A DNA stretch of 64,000 bases from Gnetum montanum (GCA_015680685.1 MNCI01005578.1:167783-231782); one strand, 5' to 3'; counted from the stretch's first letter, positions 35,763-48,520 are shown. Notes: generated by a model from the letters alone, not told the origin. Numbers and translations are program-made.

Positions 35763-38700
35763 TTTTAGGGCTTAATTAATTTAACAACCTCTTCGTATGG
35801 GATTAAGTTGCTAAATAGTTATTTAACAATCTCAAAAGGCATCTTCATCTTTTGAACTTGTTGACCCTCTCTTGATAGTTGCTAAGGTATTTCACCATTA
35901 CCGTATATGACTTTGATTGCTTGGTTTAGCTTATTAGGATCTGATTGGTCTAACTTCTAAATAACTTCTTTAATGCTTAACTCATTAGCCACTAATTCAT
36001 ATAATAAATTGGCTAATTCATTCAATGCAACTTCCATCATTAAATATGTTTGCTCAAATTCCATTTTCTTTTAGTTAATTTAAGCCATGACTTTTATTGT
36101 TTCCATTATTATATTATCCAAAAAATCTCATTTAAACTATGGTAGTTTATCTCTCATTTTTATAGCTACCATGATCAAGTTTTAAGCTCTTTGATTAGCA
36201 TGCTCATAAAATACCTTACTCTATCTAGTTTCATTAATTCTACTCCAACCTATTTTACACATTATTTTCAAAATCTTAGCTTAGAAATTAGCTCCTACAA
36301 ATTTAGCTCTAGCAAAGATAACTAATCTAAAGCTTTACTTCTCTTTAACTCTTCTAATTCTAAGATTGCACTAGTTAATCTTTCTTTTAACTGTAAATAA
36401 GCTTGTTCCTTATTTTCTATCAAAGACTTCTTCATTGATATTGTTACCAACCTTTAAGCCCAGCTTTTAGCTTTGTTATCTCCTATTCATTTTAAATCAA
36501 GAAATATTTAAGCTTTGCAATCCTATTAATTGTCACTTATTCCATATCCCTAACTGAAATAGTTATAGATTCAGACATGTCTTAATGAAACATAACAATC
36601 TTTTGTCCTTCTATTAATGGATTGTCCTCCTTATAAGGAAAATTAACACTAGTTTCAATTTTTGGTTTAGTTTGATGTTTCTTGCTCAAGATCATCCCTT
36701 CTTCTTTTTCCTTCATTTTGAAAGATCTTGAAGCTCTTTTCATCAAATAGCTAGAAGGAAAATTTAGAGTATTTAAGGCCAATGATGATGATTTTAGAAC
36801 TAATATCTCATCTTTTTTGAGATGTTTTTATTGTTACTACTACTCTAACTACTACTATTACTCTAACTACTAATATTCTGGTTATTATTACTTTAATAAT
36901 TTCTATTATTTTTCTTTCTTTACTCTAATCAACTCAATTCTAGCTTTTATTTTGTTTATACTTTGGAAAACTCAACATTTTCTAGAGGAAATCTTTCATC
37001 AAGAAAAGCTTCTTCCATATTGTTTATATTGTTAATCTTCTAATAGAAATAGTTCACTTCCATTATGACTATATATAACTTAGGGAAATCTCTAACTAGA
37101 GGATGATCTTAACTCTCCAGCTATTGACATAATTCTATTGCGGGCTTATCACAAGACATTTCTAAAAGCTTCATTGACAAACTTCTTCTTAATTACTCTT
37201 CTACTTCCTCTTTAGTTTGATCTACCTCTTTATCCAAAACTCTCAATAGATGATGTTTGTTTAATCACATTAACAACCCCTTCTCATCTCCATATCTAAA
37301 TAAATTCTATTTGAAGTGACTAGAAGATCACATTGCTCTTTGTATCTCTTTGTCATTTCCTTCAGATGTTGAATGTTATTGAATTTTTAAAACCCAATTG
37401 TCTTAAAAGGGCTCTCCCACATCTACCTTGCTACCTCTAAATTTGATAAATCAAGAGCTACAAATCTCAAAAGCTTGCGAGCCTATCCTTCAAAACCTGA
37501 TATTAATAACACTCTATACCTGGCATGAAGAAAAACAACTCCATGACATTTATTTTTAATCTCATTGATTATCTAATAATTAATTTTTTAAATTCTAGAG
37601 CCTAAGAATCAAAATAAATCCTCTGATAAATGATTAGAGAGAATTCATAACATGGATCCTCTGGTCAAGCTTTCCAATATAAGATATATCCTACAAAAAT
37701 GTGTGCTATGTGTTCTAACTTTGGTACCTCTATTAAAAGGAAATCCATAAAGAATAAGCTTAAACTTAGTTATGTTCCCTACTTATGAATCTCTAACAAA
37801 CTCTGCTACAATATATCATTCACGTATTACACTGAAAAGGAATTTTTGTCATTTTCCAAAGCTACCCAAGCCCAAATATGATAACCCCCAACAATTTAAT
37901 CTCATGGCCTATCCAAAAATTAAATGCTAAAATAAAAATTCTTACAAAAACCTAAGCTCATTTGTCTTTGGAATGATGTTCCTATATCCCCATGCCTTGG
38001 CAAGTTATTATGATGAGAGCTTAGAAATTTTCCCTGTCTTAATGTAGCCAAAATATTCCACTCAACACTTCTTCATAAACTTATTACACTTCACCTTATC
38101 TAATATCTAACTCTATAATACCATATATCTTATAATACCATATATCTCATATGCTTTCTTTGCATTGATATCAATATATCACTAGGTATTTTTCCTAAAA
38201 CAAAGCTTGTCTTTTTTATATATAATTTCACCCACTAATCGATTGATCACATCTCTATCATATTTTCCCTTGGTCTAAAATTTAGATCATGGAGGTTTGT
38301 CTTCTCATATACTTAACTTCAATCTTATAATGGATTAAAGACCCACAAGCCTTAATTTTTCAACTAAGTTGTGCTTCTTATTAAATTTAAGGAACACCTC
38401 TTCATCTTGCTCTAACTTCAAACACCTAATATTTATCCATTATTGAAGTTAAAAAATTTTAAGATTGAATGACTACAAATAATCCAAAAAACTAAAAGTA
38501 TCTACATCCTAGAACTTCTAAGGCACTTCTTCACTTTCCTTATGTGACATTCTAAAAGCTTTAGGCTTATGAAAAAGCTAAAGTTGTAAATTTACTTATA
38601 CTTCTAGCTATAAGGACTCAATCTTAGCTTTACAACTTATTTTTTACTCTTTAATTCAACACTTGACATAGTTCCAATAGTAAATAGCTAAAAATCCTAA

Positions 38701-40200
38701 TTTTAACTTGCTTGCTTTAAGCTAGGCCATTGGAGTTAATAATCAACATTTGTACTAAGTTTTTGCACCTAGCTTAATTCAATGAGATACTTTCTTTAAG
38801 TGAATTAAAGCTTGAAAGATTCTAGGTTCAAGTCTTAGCATAAGTAGCTTGGTGATTAACTTATGTTGCTCAAACACTTTATACAACCTCCTCATAGAGT
38901 TGATTCTCAGCTAATCTTTAAAATCATTTTGAAGTTATTAATCAAGCTAACATGGCAATTAATCCTTGATGAGATTAGAATTATTTTGTATCATTAAGTT
39001 TTTTCCTTTGAACTTAAAGACTCTTTATGCTAAGGCTTCATCTACTTTAAATACACATATCTTCCTATATTAATCTTTGTCAAATCATGCTAACGTGTCA
39101 CCTTGAGCTATAAGTAGAACCATATTTTAGAAGCAAGTTTTAGTTCTATGAGCCTCAACAATAAGGTAGGCTTCGTTTGCTTTGTATATCTTTTTGTTCA
39201 TGTATAACTAGCATGCTACAATGGCTTGTAGAACCAAATTGAATATTTGCTTTAAAACCATTTTTTGGTTCTACTAACTTTGAGCTAATGCAACTTGTAG
39301 AACTATGATAAAGTTTTACTCTAGAACAATATTTTGGTTCTACTAACCTTGTGCCATCATGGAGATTTCTTTGAGGTTATTCAAAAATTTGATTCTAAGC
39401 TCCTTCATAAAATCAAATCTCTCTACAAGCTTTTAAAATCATTGTAGGCTTAGGTACCATACAATTTGACCGTTACTTGTAAAACCAATTTGAAGTTATT
39501 TTGTAGAACCAAATTTTGGATCTACAAGTCCCATGCTTGTGCTTACGTAGCACTTTAATACTCGCTATAAGATTAATTTAGTGTAAAAATTAAGGTCTTT
39601 TTGTCTTAATATTTTCTTGGTCCCACCTTTCTTAGCTGGATCAAAAATATAATTTAGCACATGGGTAAACTTGATCTCTCCATTAATTTTAAGCTACTTT
39701 GTTGTGGACCCAAGCTTGTAGAGTGGAGTTTGAGCTTCTTAGAATAAATTTTTGGTTCTACAAGCTAACATAACTTACAGAATCAAAATTAAACTTCCTT
39801 ATCAATGTGTGGATTAATCCAAATAATTATAGAGCTAATTTTAGCTGGATCATGTTGAATTTAACATTAGTTCTATGACGTTTTTCTAAGCAGCTCAATG
39901 CTAATAGGGCAATTAGTCTCTTTGTAGGATCAAATTTGTTCGAACTGGATTTTGGTTCTACAAATCAATTTTAATTTACTTGAATGAGTGGGCCCCCTAA
40001 TTAATTCTTATGCTTGGCTAGATTAAAAATTTTTAAGCTTCTCTTTTTGTCCAAATTTATCAAACCTATTATTTCATGAGAAGCTTTTGTAATCATGACT
40101 TACCCTTGAGACTTGTGTTTAACTTGGATGAACTTCTTTTAAAATTAATGTAAAGCATTGAGTGATTATTTAAATGGTTACCATTATGAGCTTTGATTTT
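35763..40200 (-). pseudogene. Very large unidentified ORF upstream of gag (element C)
   Basis: Minus-strand reading. From about 40200 to 37260 codon phase is unchanged across ~980 codons. The stretch 39760-37260 is densely protein-like, with stops but no indel (VLNYIFDPAKKGGTKK, ANEAYLIVEAHRTKTC, KNKCHGVVFLHARYRVLLIS). A one-base shift near 37285 leads to a charged, coiled-coil-like part (LDKEVDQTKEEVEE), an Asn/Ser-rich linker from AGT repeats (36900-36820), a Lys-rich part (36782-36585), a second coiled-coil part (KEQAYLQLKERLTSAILELE) and a C-terminal block from MEFEQTYL at 36067 to a TAA at 35763. No RT, integrase, helicase or protease motif recognised. Total about 1,450 codons. Between about 37900 and 37500 a second frame is also open, so the local frame is uncertain there. 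Function unknown. Confidence 0.55.
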
Positions 40201-40559
40201 TATTCATGGCTTTCAACATCATGCATCTCTATTCCTTGAGCTACAAATTAATTGGCTTGAAAGCTACGCTCTAATTTATATTTCTAAAAACTTTATCTTC
40301 AACTCTTTAAGAGAATTCCATTACTTGATATACAAGAAAGATTAAACTTGTAGCTAGGAAGAAATTGTTTTCTTTGACTAAATTCGTGTAGCCACATGCT
40401 TTCTTAAAAAACTATAGTAAACTTATGAAACTATTATTAAAGTGGGCAAGGACCTGCTATTCATGAAAATTAGGCATAATTTAAATTCAACAATAGATCA
40501 AGGATTAGATCAATATTAGAAAACTAGTAAGACTATCTTGTAATATAAAAAGGGAAATA
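40201..40559. other. Boundary region between C ORF and LINE
   Basis: The minus frame may continue to about 40320 (WNSLKELKIKFLE) but stops become dense. No start codon or LTR could be placed. From about 40560 a plus-strand LINE begins. Confidence 0.35.
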
Positions 40560-41256
40560 AAAATAATTTAAATAACTATCAAATGATTTTTGTAAGTAAT
40601 TTTTTTATAAATTGTTGGATACTCTTCTTAAAAAGAAAATCAATTCTTGGGCTAAAGTTAACTAGGTCAAGACAAGATGTTAATCAAGTTTTATATAAAA
40701 TCACTCTACTATTGATCAATTAGTTACTCTTAGATATTGCATGGAGTTTGCAGAAAATCCTAACAAAAAATTTCTTATTTGTTTTATTAATTTTTTAAAA
40801 GCATATGATTCAATGGTTCATCCAAATTTATGGTTGTGCTTGCCGAAAATTGGCCTCCCTTTAGAATTAGTTATTATAACTCAAAGATTGTATGAGGAAG
40901 TAATTATTAAAATTACAAACAAAAATTCAAAGAAAAATTTTAATTCCAAAGAAAAATTAAAGTTAATTAACGTTGTTCACTTTCTTCAACTCTTTTTGTC
41001 ATTTTCATTGATGAAATAAAGAAATGTTGTTGCAAAGACCAAGTTAGTCATGCTATTAGAATTGGATCCCAATCAATGAATCTTCGTTTGTATGCATATG
41101 ATACTACTTCAATCTCTACCATAAAAGAAGGTATGCAACATATGTTACAAAGTTTAAAAAATTATTGTCACTCATCTGGTCTTCAAGTAAATAGGGATAC
41201 AACCAAGTTGATGATCTAGGGTACAAAAAATACCCTTTATAACTTTATTTTTGTTA
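40560..41256 (+). pseudogene. LINE reverse transcriptase, 5' fragment
   Basis: Non-LTR retrotransposon RT. Plus-strand motifs in order: NYQMIFVSN (the NYR.I..S block), LVTLRYC, FLICFINFLKAYDSMVHPNL (the F-D-KAFDSV block, 40780-40825), IITQRLY, then RLYAYDTTS (about 41086-41112), where the catalytic YADD has become YAYD. A shift around 40690-40740 and a stop near 41218 break it. It is interrupted at 41256 by element F and resumes in frame at 54574. Confidence 0.85.
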
Positions 41257-41261
41257 ATGTG

Positions 41262-42138
41262 TGATGAAGCGCTAAGTAATTGATGCGTCGACTGGGCCGC
41301 GTATACGGGGCCCTGTCGACGCATCTATCTATGCATCTACATAGCCTCATTTATGTAGTGCATGTTCTAGCCTATAAATAAGTGTGCTTCCGCCACACTT
41401 AGGTACCTTTTTGGTAGTTGTAGCAAAGCTCTTGCAGTTTGTTTCCGCGAGAGTTAGAATATTTTCCAAGTGCCCGTAGTAGGTGTGAGAAAGGTGTCCG
41501 GCTCTTTATTTAAGCACTAATGTACCTGAGCCCATTGGTGTGACCAACAATAAAGACAAGCTTTTCAAGCATTCCTTGCAGCAATTGGACTTAGTCATTT
41601 GAGCATTTAATAGTTTAATATTTTTATGCTTTAATAATTCCTTAAGTTTTTATTATTATTACTTTAATCATCATCACTCTTTTATAGCTTGTAAAAACCA
41701 TAAGTACGACCATCTCGAACATAAGCCCAACACTTGGCAACCTAGTAACACTTAATGTCTAGTAACCTAGTAGTGGTTAGGGGATGCTCAAGATGTGCAT
41801 GGAAGATGGGATCGAATACTTATGCTAGGAAGAGTTAAAGAGATAGATTAGGATAATTATAGATTACGTAATATTCCATTCCTTACATTTCATTCCAAGA
41901 ATTAGACTCTAGAAGATAAAGTGAAAAAGCCATAAAAATCATTTGCCTCAATCTCACTTAACCATCATAATTAGATCATCATAAGTGAGGTTGGGAAGAC
42001 AACGACCATTCTAACACAAGGTTTTACTATTAGGATTTGGTGTATGCAAAGTGCTTATAGTCTACAAAATTCGATCGATTCGTGTGTGAATGCTGATGAT
42101 TCGTATGGTTGGGTGTAGGGGTACCTAGTAGCTCATCA
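41262..42138 (+). repeat. 5' LTR of element F
   Basis: 877 bp, TGATGAAGCGC...GCTCATCA. Pairs with 53664-54568. Lacks about 28 bp in U3 present in the 3' LTR. TATA box CCTATAAATA at 41371-41380. Confidence 0.95.
41371..41380 (+). promoter_or_regulatory. TATA box in F 5' LTR
   Basis: CCTATAAATA preceded by GTAGTGCATGTTCTAG; conserved at 53801-53810 in the 3' LTR (ACTATAAATA). Confidence 0.7.
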
Positions 42139-42139
42139 T

Positions 42140-42157
42140 TGGCACTGTTGTCGGGGA
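42140..42157 (+). promoter_or_regulatory. tRNA-Asp-type primer binding site of element F
   Basis: TGGCACTGTTGTCGGGGA, one base after the LTR. Transitions only from the tRNA-Asp-type PBS usual for Athila elements (established for the clade). Confidence 0.85.
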
Positions 42158-42324
42158 TTGTTAGTCTTACATGCACCATCTAACCTTAGCCAAATTATCA
42201 TTCAGGTCGTTGGCACGGACCCAAGATAATACAATCTACACACACTAGGCGGTTGAAGTAAGAAGTAAGGTACACTAATTAGTGGATTATCTAATATCCA
42301 AAATGTCTTCTTCTCATAGGTGAG

Positions 42325-44690
42325 ATGGATCCAACCCATTGGTGCCACAAGAATGTTAGGTGGCATACACACATCCAAATGAATATGTCTCCAACTTCAC
42401 CTTTATCCTACATCAGGATGAGCATTCGCACTGGCGGGACATGGAAGGCAACATCATATTACTGCTTGACCGATCGGCTCTTGGAATGTTGTTTCACAAT
42501 CTTGCCAGATTAGGCATTCAGGACCATGGTGTGGAGTATGTCATCGAGGACCATGACTACCGGGACTATCATCCAACTAAGGTACAATGTGTACGAGACT
42601 AGCAACAGGTATAATGATATGAACACATGAAGGGGAAATAGTTCAGTAACCCTTTATTCTTGCAAGGACTACAGTATGATGGGGAACTTGTCTTTCATTA
42701 TTCCCATTTGGCCAAACTTCCTCTGGGGCATCAGATCATCTAGTCCATTGTTCAAAATAAGAAACCAAGTGACCAAGATCCCCAGGAGGATGGGGGGTCA
42801 TGCAAGAGAGGTCATGGCACAAGCAAAGATGGGCATGAAGATCGAGGCCATCATCAAAGTAGAGAGGGAGATCGACATCGGGGCAGTGGTGATTCCTCTT
42901 CCTCTTCTCTATCCTCTCGCTCCCCTCTACCTTCATCCAGTTTCGACTTTGATCGTGACCATGGTAGAAAGGAGCGAGGTGATGGTGGTTGTAAGGACTG
43001 AAGGGAATGATGTAAGAGAGTGTGTGACCAATCACACGAGCCTGACCGTCAAGAAAGGAGAGGCAACTGAAATTGTCACAAACATCATGGCCTTCAGCAA
43101 GACTATGACTCGGATGAGCCATTGTTCACTACTCAAAGCAGGCTCCATATTGCTGAGGAAGTTCAAATACCTAGTAGGCACTTGAAAGATAACCAGATCA
43201 AGCACATTGAGATGAACAACATCCCTAGATTTGAAGGGGGATATAATTGTGATCCATAGACTCACTTGCAAGCGTTTCATGATGCTTGCACCCTCCTATT
43301 CATAGATAATGATTGGTAAAAACTTAAGTTGTTCCCTCGCACACTCATCAAAGAAGTAGAAAGCTAGTACCGGTCTTTGGAATTGGAATTAATCAAGAGA
43401 TGGAGCATGATGCTGGAAATCTTCAATGACAAGTATCAAACCTACTCCAGAGTGGTGAACCTATGATGCCAAATCCAAGGGTGGAAGCAAAGTGGTCATA
43501 AACCCTTGGATGTAGCCATGAGTAAATACTACTCACTATTACATTGATGCCCTAGTCATGGCTACTCTTAGTGGGCACAGCTTCACCATATCATTGATGG
43601 GATCCACTTTGAAATCAGAAAGAGCCTTGGCATGTATGCCCAAGGATGACTATCAGAACTAAGAGCCCATCAACTGCAGCACTTAATTGAGCAAGTGCTT
43701 AAAGAAGAGGGAAAACTTAGAAAGAAGGAGAGCATAGATGAGTATAATCGGGATCCCTCCATTAGAAAGAGGGAGGTCTGATTTTGTGAATAAGAGGAGG
43801 AATCACCACTGGATGTAGTGGTGAGTCGTAAAACCTTGCCCCTATAAAAATTTTCTTTTGAAATATCAACAAAGGTTGATAAGATGTTGAACTCTTTGGA
43901 CGAAAAATTTCAAAGTGTTCTAAAAATTGTAGAGGAATCCAAATAGCAGAGTAATGAGCCTAATCAGTGTAGGAGAAAGGAAGCTAAACGTGCCTACCAT
44001 AAAAGTAAGGGCAAAGTTGCTATAGCAGAATAGGTTGCAGACTCTAATATAGAAGGAGATGATGGATGTCACATATGCCAATATGAACATCCTAAGGGGT
44101 GTTTTCCTTTAGTGTCACACCTATAAGATTTTGGGATGTATGCGTTGAATCCTCGCTTGTTGAAGAGGCAAACACCTCGAGGGTTGCCTTACCCACAAGG
44201 CAATCCTAGGTAGTTTTACCAGTAGCAAGGATATTATCCAAGTGGACCACCACTGCAATCTTACAAATATTCTCAGCAATGGCAGCACCCACAATCATGG
44301 GGGATGCCACCTCCAAGGCAACAATACCCTTATCAATTGCCAAATTCCTATGGGTACTATGTCCAGCAACCTATCTCCCTGCAGGACTCTTCTAGTCACA
44401 TGACCTTTCAAAATCATTACCACCCCTAGAATACTTCCAAGGTCAATCTCCATCACCTAGGGGGGAGAACCCACATCTCTACTACCCTCCATCATCTTCT
44501 CCTACCATCCTTACTCTGCAACATCCCACTCAGCTACCACCTACTACACCTATGTAGGGGGAAATACCACCACAACCACAACAACGTAACACTACGAGGG
44601 CTATTAACCTACAATCAGCTCCTCAGTCGAGTGGACTGGCAGTGAAGCCACGAAAATATCTTTTTTTTAGCCCAATAACCTAAACATACC
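42325..44690 (+). pseudogene. Gag of element F
   Basis: Athila-like gag. N-terminal part from 42325/42360 includes MEGNIILLLDRSALGMLFHN and VEYVIEDHDYRDYHPTK. A Arg/Asp-rich middle (42780-43110) precedes the capsid domain (about 43210-43480: NIPRFEGGYNCDP, THLQAFHDACTLL, then LIKRWSMMLEIFNDKYQ). A charged part follows (SIRKREV, 43755), then a zinc-knuckle-like CHICQYEHPKGC (about 44069-44104) with short spacing C-x2-C-x3-H-x3-C, and a Pro/Gln/Tyr-rich tail (44150-44400). Several frameshifts and stops. Confidence 0.82.
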
Positions 44691-45830
44691 CTCACACACA
44701 CCTGTGGCTAGTCTCTGAGCCTTTAATCACCTTTGCCATTCCACCCTTTGAGCAGCCTTCAAACCAAATGTCCTCCAATGTATAGACTGTCATGCTCACA
44801 CACACTATGACAGACTAGATAAAGGTAGGCCATCTTCCTCAAAAATTGACTGATCCAGGAAGCCCCCTCATCTATCTTCAAGTGGCAGGAAATGAGCCAT
44901 GTAAAGCTCTTCTAGATTCGAGGTCGAGAGTCAACCTGATTTCACATGACATGTAAAAGACTTGGAACCTACCCCCATTAAAGAAGAGTAACATTCAGCT
45001 TAAGTTGGCAAACCAATCCATTACTGTTCCCTTAGGATTGGTGGAAGATATTGTGACCACCATTTGTGGGTGGTCCTACCCTACCAACTTCCTTTTCATT
45101 CGTGTTGACAATTACAACAAAAACTTTCCAATCATAATGGGAAGAGCCTGGTTGAGCACGGTGGCTGCAAGACTAGGACTCTGAGATCTTTCCCTTAAAA
45201 TTTTAAAGAAAAATCCTTTTAGAAAGATTGAGAAGAAGCACGTTCCATGCATCGCATACAATGACTCTGAGTGCAACTGTGTGCAGCAACTATGGTCCAC
45301 TAAGCAGACATCTATTCAAGTATGCAGTTAGTGTACCAAGGAATCACAGGTTCAACAATGCCTATACACAGTAGCCATAAATAAGGAAGGCACCCAATGG
45401 CTGACCGTTGACCCTACTAGTAGCACCTTATGCATGGAACCATCTAAGGGGCTTGTACGCACCTATGTCGAGAGCATGGATGATTTGGAATAGGTCCATC
45501 AACAAGTATTTACTATTGATGACCATAATGATTAGGGAAAGTTGCAAATCCCTGAAATTTTTAAACAGAAGCCCCTGGAACTCAAATCCTTACCTACCCA
45601 CTTGGAATATGCATTTTTGCAGAATGGAAAATCGATTATTATCAATGCGACCCTCTCTCTTGAACAAAAGAAGAAGTTGCTAAAGGTGGTGAACAAATGG
45701 GATGCTGCTTTTACATGATCATATCTTAAATTAACAGGGGTTGATCCTATGGTTTTCTAACATTAGATTTATATTGACCCCTCCATGAAACCATGATGAC
45801 AACCACAAAGGAAATTGAACCCTAAATTGA
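44691..45830 (+). pseudogene. Protease and linker of element F
   Basis: Retropepsin remnant in one frame: SPLIYLQVAGNEPCKALLDS, RVNLISHDM, then VTTICGWSYPTNFLFIRVDN and FPIIMGRAWLSTVAA. The active site reads DSR where DSG is expected (44918-44926), a G-to-A change. The linker (about 45331-45830) carries YAFLQNGKSIIINATLSLEQ and leads to PKLKQVVKDEIEQLL at the RT start. Confidence 0.8.
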
Positions 45831-46640
45831 AGCAGGTCGTCAAAGATGAAATTGAGCAATTGCTGAAAGAAGGTCCATCTACTCCATTGTAGATAGCGAA
45901 TGAGTTAGCCCATTCATTATTATGCCAAAGAAGGATGGTAAATGGAGGATCTGTATAGATTTATGAGTGCTCAACATGGCTACCTTCAAGGATCACTTCC
46001 TACTCCCATTTGTGGACCAGGTGTTGGATACCATCACAAGGCATTGTTATTATAACTTTTTGGATGGTTATAGTGGCTATAACCAAGTCCAAATCTCACT
46101 AGAAGACCAGGCCAAAATAACATTTACAAGTCCCTGGGGGATTTTTGCATGCAAAAATATGCCCTTTGGCCTGTGTAATGCACTTACTACTTTCCAATGC
46201 TTGGTCCTCAGTGTCTTCCAGCAACAAATTGGTAATGGAGTAGAAATCTTCATGGATGACTTCTCTACCTATGGAGCCATGTTTGATCAAGCCTTGGACT
46301 ACCTTGAGCAAGTTCTAAAAAGATGTGTGGAAACTAATCTATGACTCAACTAGCAAAAGAGCCATTTAATGGTTCAAGAGGGCACTATTCTAGGGCACCG
46401 TATTTCACAAGTAGGGATTAGCGTGGATCTTAAAAAGATCAAGGTCATCCAAGGAATTACTAGGCAACCAAGCACTGTAAAATATTTTTGGTCATTCCTT
46501 GGCCACATTGGTTACTACTGGTGCCCTATTGAAAATTTCTCAAAGATCTCCAAGCCATTGGTGGAACTGACAAAGAAATATGCTCCATTCGTCTGGACCA
46601 AGGAATGTGAATCCGCATTCCAAACACTTAAATAGAAACT
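45831..46640 (+). pseudogene. Reverse transcriptase of element F
   Basis: Ty3/gypsy RT. NPKLKQVVKDEIEQLLKEG begins the domain. The open piece 45967-46344 contains FKDHFLLPFVDQVLDTI, FLDGYSGYNQVQI, GIFACKNMPFGLCNALTTFQ and the catalytic box EIFMDDFSTYG (FMDD, about 46244-46275). The thumb/connection follows in 46369-46635 (VQEGTILGHRI, QGITRQPSTVK, SFLGHIGYYW, LVELTKKYAPFVW). Stops at about 45890, 45963 and 46342 and a shift near 45905 break it. Would synthesise cDNA primed by tRNA-Asp. Confidence 0.92.
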
Positions 46641-47230
46641 CGTAAAAACTCCAATTCTACGGGCACTTGATTGGTCCAGACACTTCCACATCATGACAAA
46701 TGCATCCAACTATGCATTGGGGGCCATGCTTATACAATGGGATCACCAGAAACGTCCATACTATATCCACTATGCAACCCACAGCATTGTGGGTGCTCAG
46801 CTTAACTACACCACCACTGAAAAAGAATTAATGGCAATGGTGTTTGCCTTGGAAAACTCCTGACACTATGTTCTTGGGTACAAGGTGTTCATGCATAGTG
46901 ACCATAGTCAATCTAGTTCCTGATGAACAAACCAATGGTAAGTCCCTGTACCATATGGTGGCTAGTGTTTCTTCAAGAATTTGACCTCACTATGGTAGAT
47001 CGGAAGGGGATCGAGAATGTGGTTGCTGACCACTTGTCTTGGTTATGATGGGATAATGCAGAAGAGGAGGAGCCACTCTCTGACCAATTTCCAGATGAAC
47101 TCCTCTTCGTGGGAGCGTTCGATGAGCAAGTGCTGAAATAATCACCTTGGTTCAGCCACATCCTCACCTATTTCACAACCCAGGAATTGCCAAAGGAGTG
47201 GGATCATTGGCAGAAATAAGAGTTTCTCCA
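46641..47230 (+). pseudogene. RNase H of element F
   Basis: Follows RT in frame: HFHIMTNASNYALGAMLIQW (first Asp changed to Asn in TNAS, where TDAS is usual), then TTTEKELMAMVFALENS, YVLGYKVFMHSDHSQ. A shift near 46900 leads to LQEFDLTMVDRKGIENVVAD and DHLSWL. The tether SPLSDQFPDELLFVGA leads to integrase. Confidence 0.85.
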
Positions 47231-48520
47231 TAAGGCCAAGCGCTTCATGGAAATCAATGGCCACCTTTATAAGGTGTGTGCAAATGGCCTAGTTCGATGG
47301 TGTGTCCCTAATGATGATACATTGCGCATCCTTTCAGATTCTCACGAGGGTCCTTGTGGGGGCCACTACATTGGACAATGCATAGCCATTAAGATTGTAC
47401 CTGTAGGATATTATTGGCCTACACTCTTTAGGGATGCACAATGGTTCGCCTGCTCTTGTGAATGATGTTAAAGAGATGGTGCGATGTCTGCACGAATGGA
47501 GTAACCTCAACAGTGGATCCAACCACTGGAGCCCTTTGACATTTGCGACATCGACTTCATGGGTCCCATCACACCCATGTCCAACGGGAAGGCATACATC
47601 ATCGTCGTTGTTAACTACTATACAAAGTGGGCAGAGGTGGTAGCCATCATCAACTATTCCTCAAACACTGCCACATGATTTGTCCAACAACAAATCATAA
47701 ACAAGTTTGGAGTGCCACATGCACTCATCTCAGATAATGGAACACATTTCACAGGCATCACTTTTCGTAAACTCATGCAACACTTGGGGGTGACTCATAA
47801 ATTTACAACACCTTATCACCCCCAATCCAATGAGCAAGCTGAAGCCACCAATAGGGAGATTACCAAAATCCTCACTCAAACCATCAATAAATATAGGAGG
47901 GACTGGAGCACCAAACTTAACGATGCCCTCTGGGCCTATCGCTCCACTTGGAAACTTCCTATAGGTTACTTCCCCTATGAGTTAGTGTACAGTAAGCTAC
48001 CAAAAATTCCTATCCAAGCCAAACTCCGAACACTATCTATAGCCAATGACTTGGGTCTTAACTTGCCCCTAGCACAACATGAACGACTTCTCAACTTAAG
48101 TGTGCTAGATGAGAATCAATTAGTGGCCCTATCATCAAATGAGATACACAAGGCCTACAATAAAAAATGTCATGATCTTAGGATTTGAAAGGTAACATTT
48201 AACTATGGAGATAAGGAACTCTCCTAGAACCCCACACACATACCGCAATGTACCAAGTTTCAAACACTGTGGGAGGGATCCTACATTGTCTCTGAAACCT
48301 TCCCATATGAATCCTTGCTCATACACAAACCTGAGGATACCACGAGAACACAGTTGGTTAATAGGCAACAATTAAAATCTTTCTATGAACTCCATCAAAC
48401 TAGTGCTACCACCTTATCGTCATTGGGACAGCCTCGTTCCATCTTTCGGGTCTCCTCCTCCTAGCCTAGTCATGGGGGAGATAGTTCACCATGCTCATCC
48501 ACTCTACTAAGCTCCTCACC
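47231..48520 (+). pseudogene. Integrase of element F
   Basis: Starts MEINGHLYKVCANGLVRWC at 47247. Zinc module HEGPCGGHYIGQ ... CSCE. Core: IDFMGPITPMSNGKAY (first Asp), then the open piece 47712-48188 with LISDNGTHFTGITF (second Asp) and SNEQAEATNREI (Glu), so all three DDE residues can be read. The C-terminal domain has LWEGSYIVSETFPYESLLI (about 48270) and ends SHGGDSSPC near 48500. Stops at about 47463, 47505, 47679 and 48187; shift near 47455. Confidence 0.92.

Noticed and set aside
38100-38170. Duplicate TACCATATATCTTATAA motif as a possible regulatory repeat
   Set aside because: It lies within the continuous C reading frame and is a simple local duplication.
32892-40200. Element C as an endogenous pararetrovirus
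   Set aside because: gag-like and protease domains would be compatible, but no movement protein or RT is visible, and the gag layout is that of Ty3/gypsy elements. Not enough evidence to prefer a virus.
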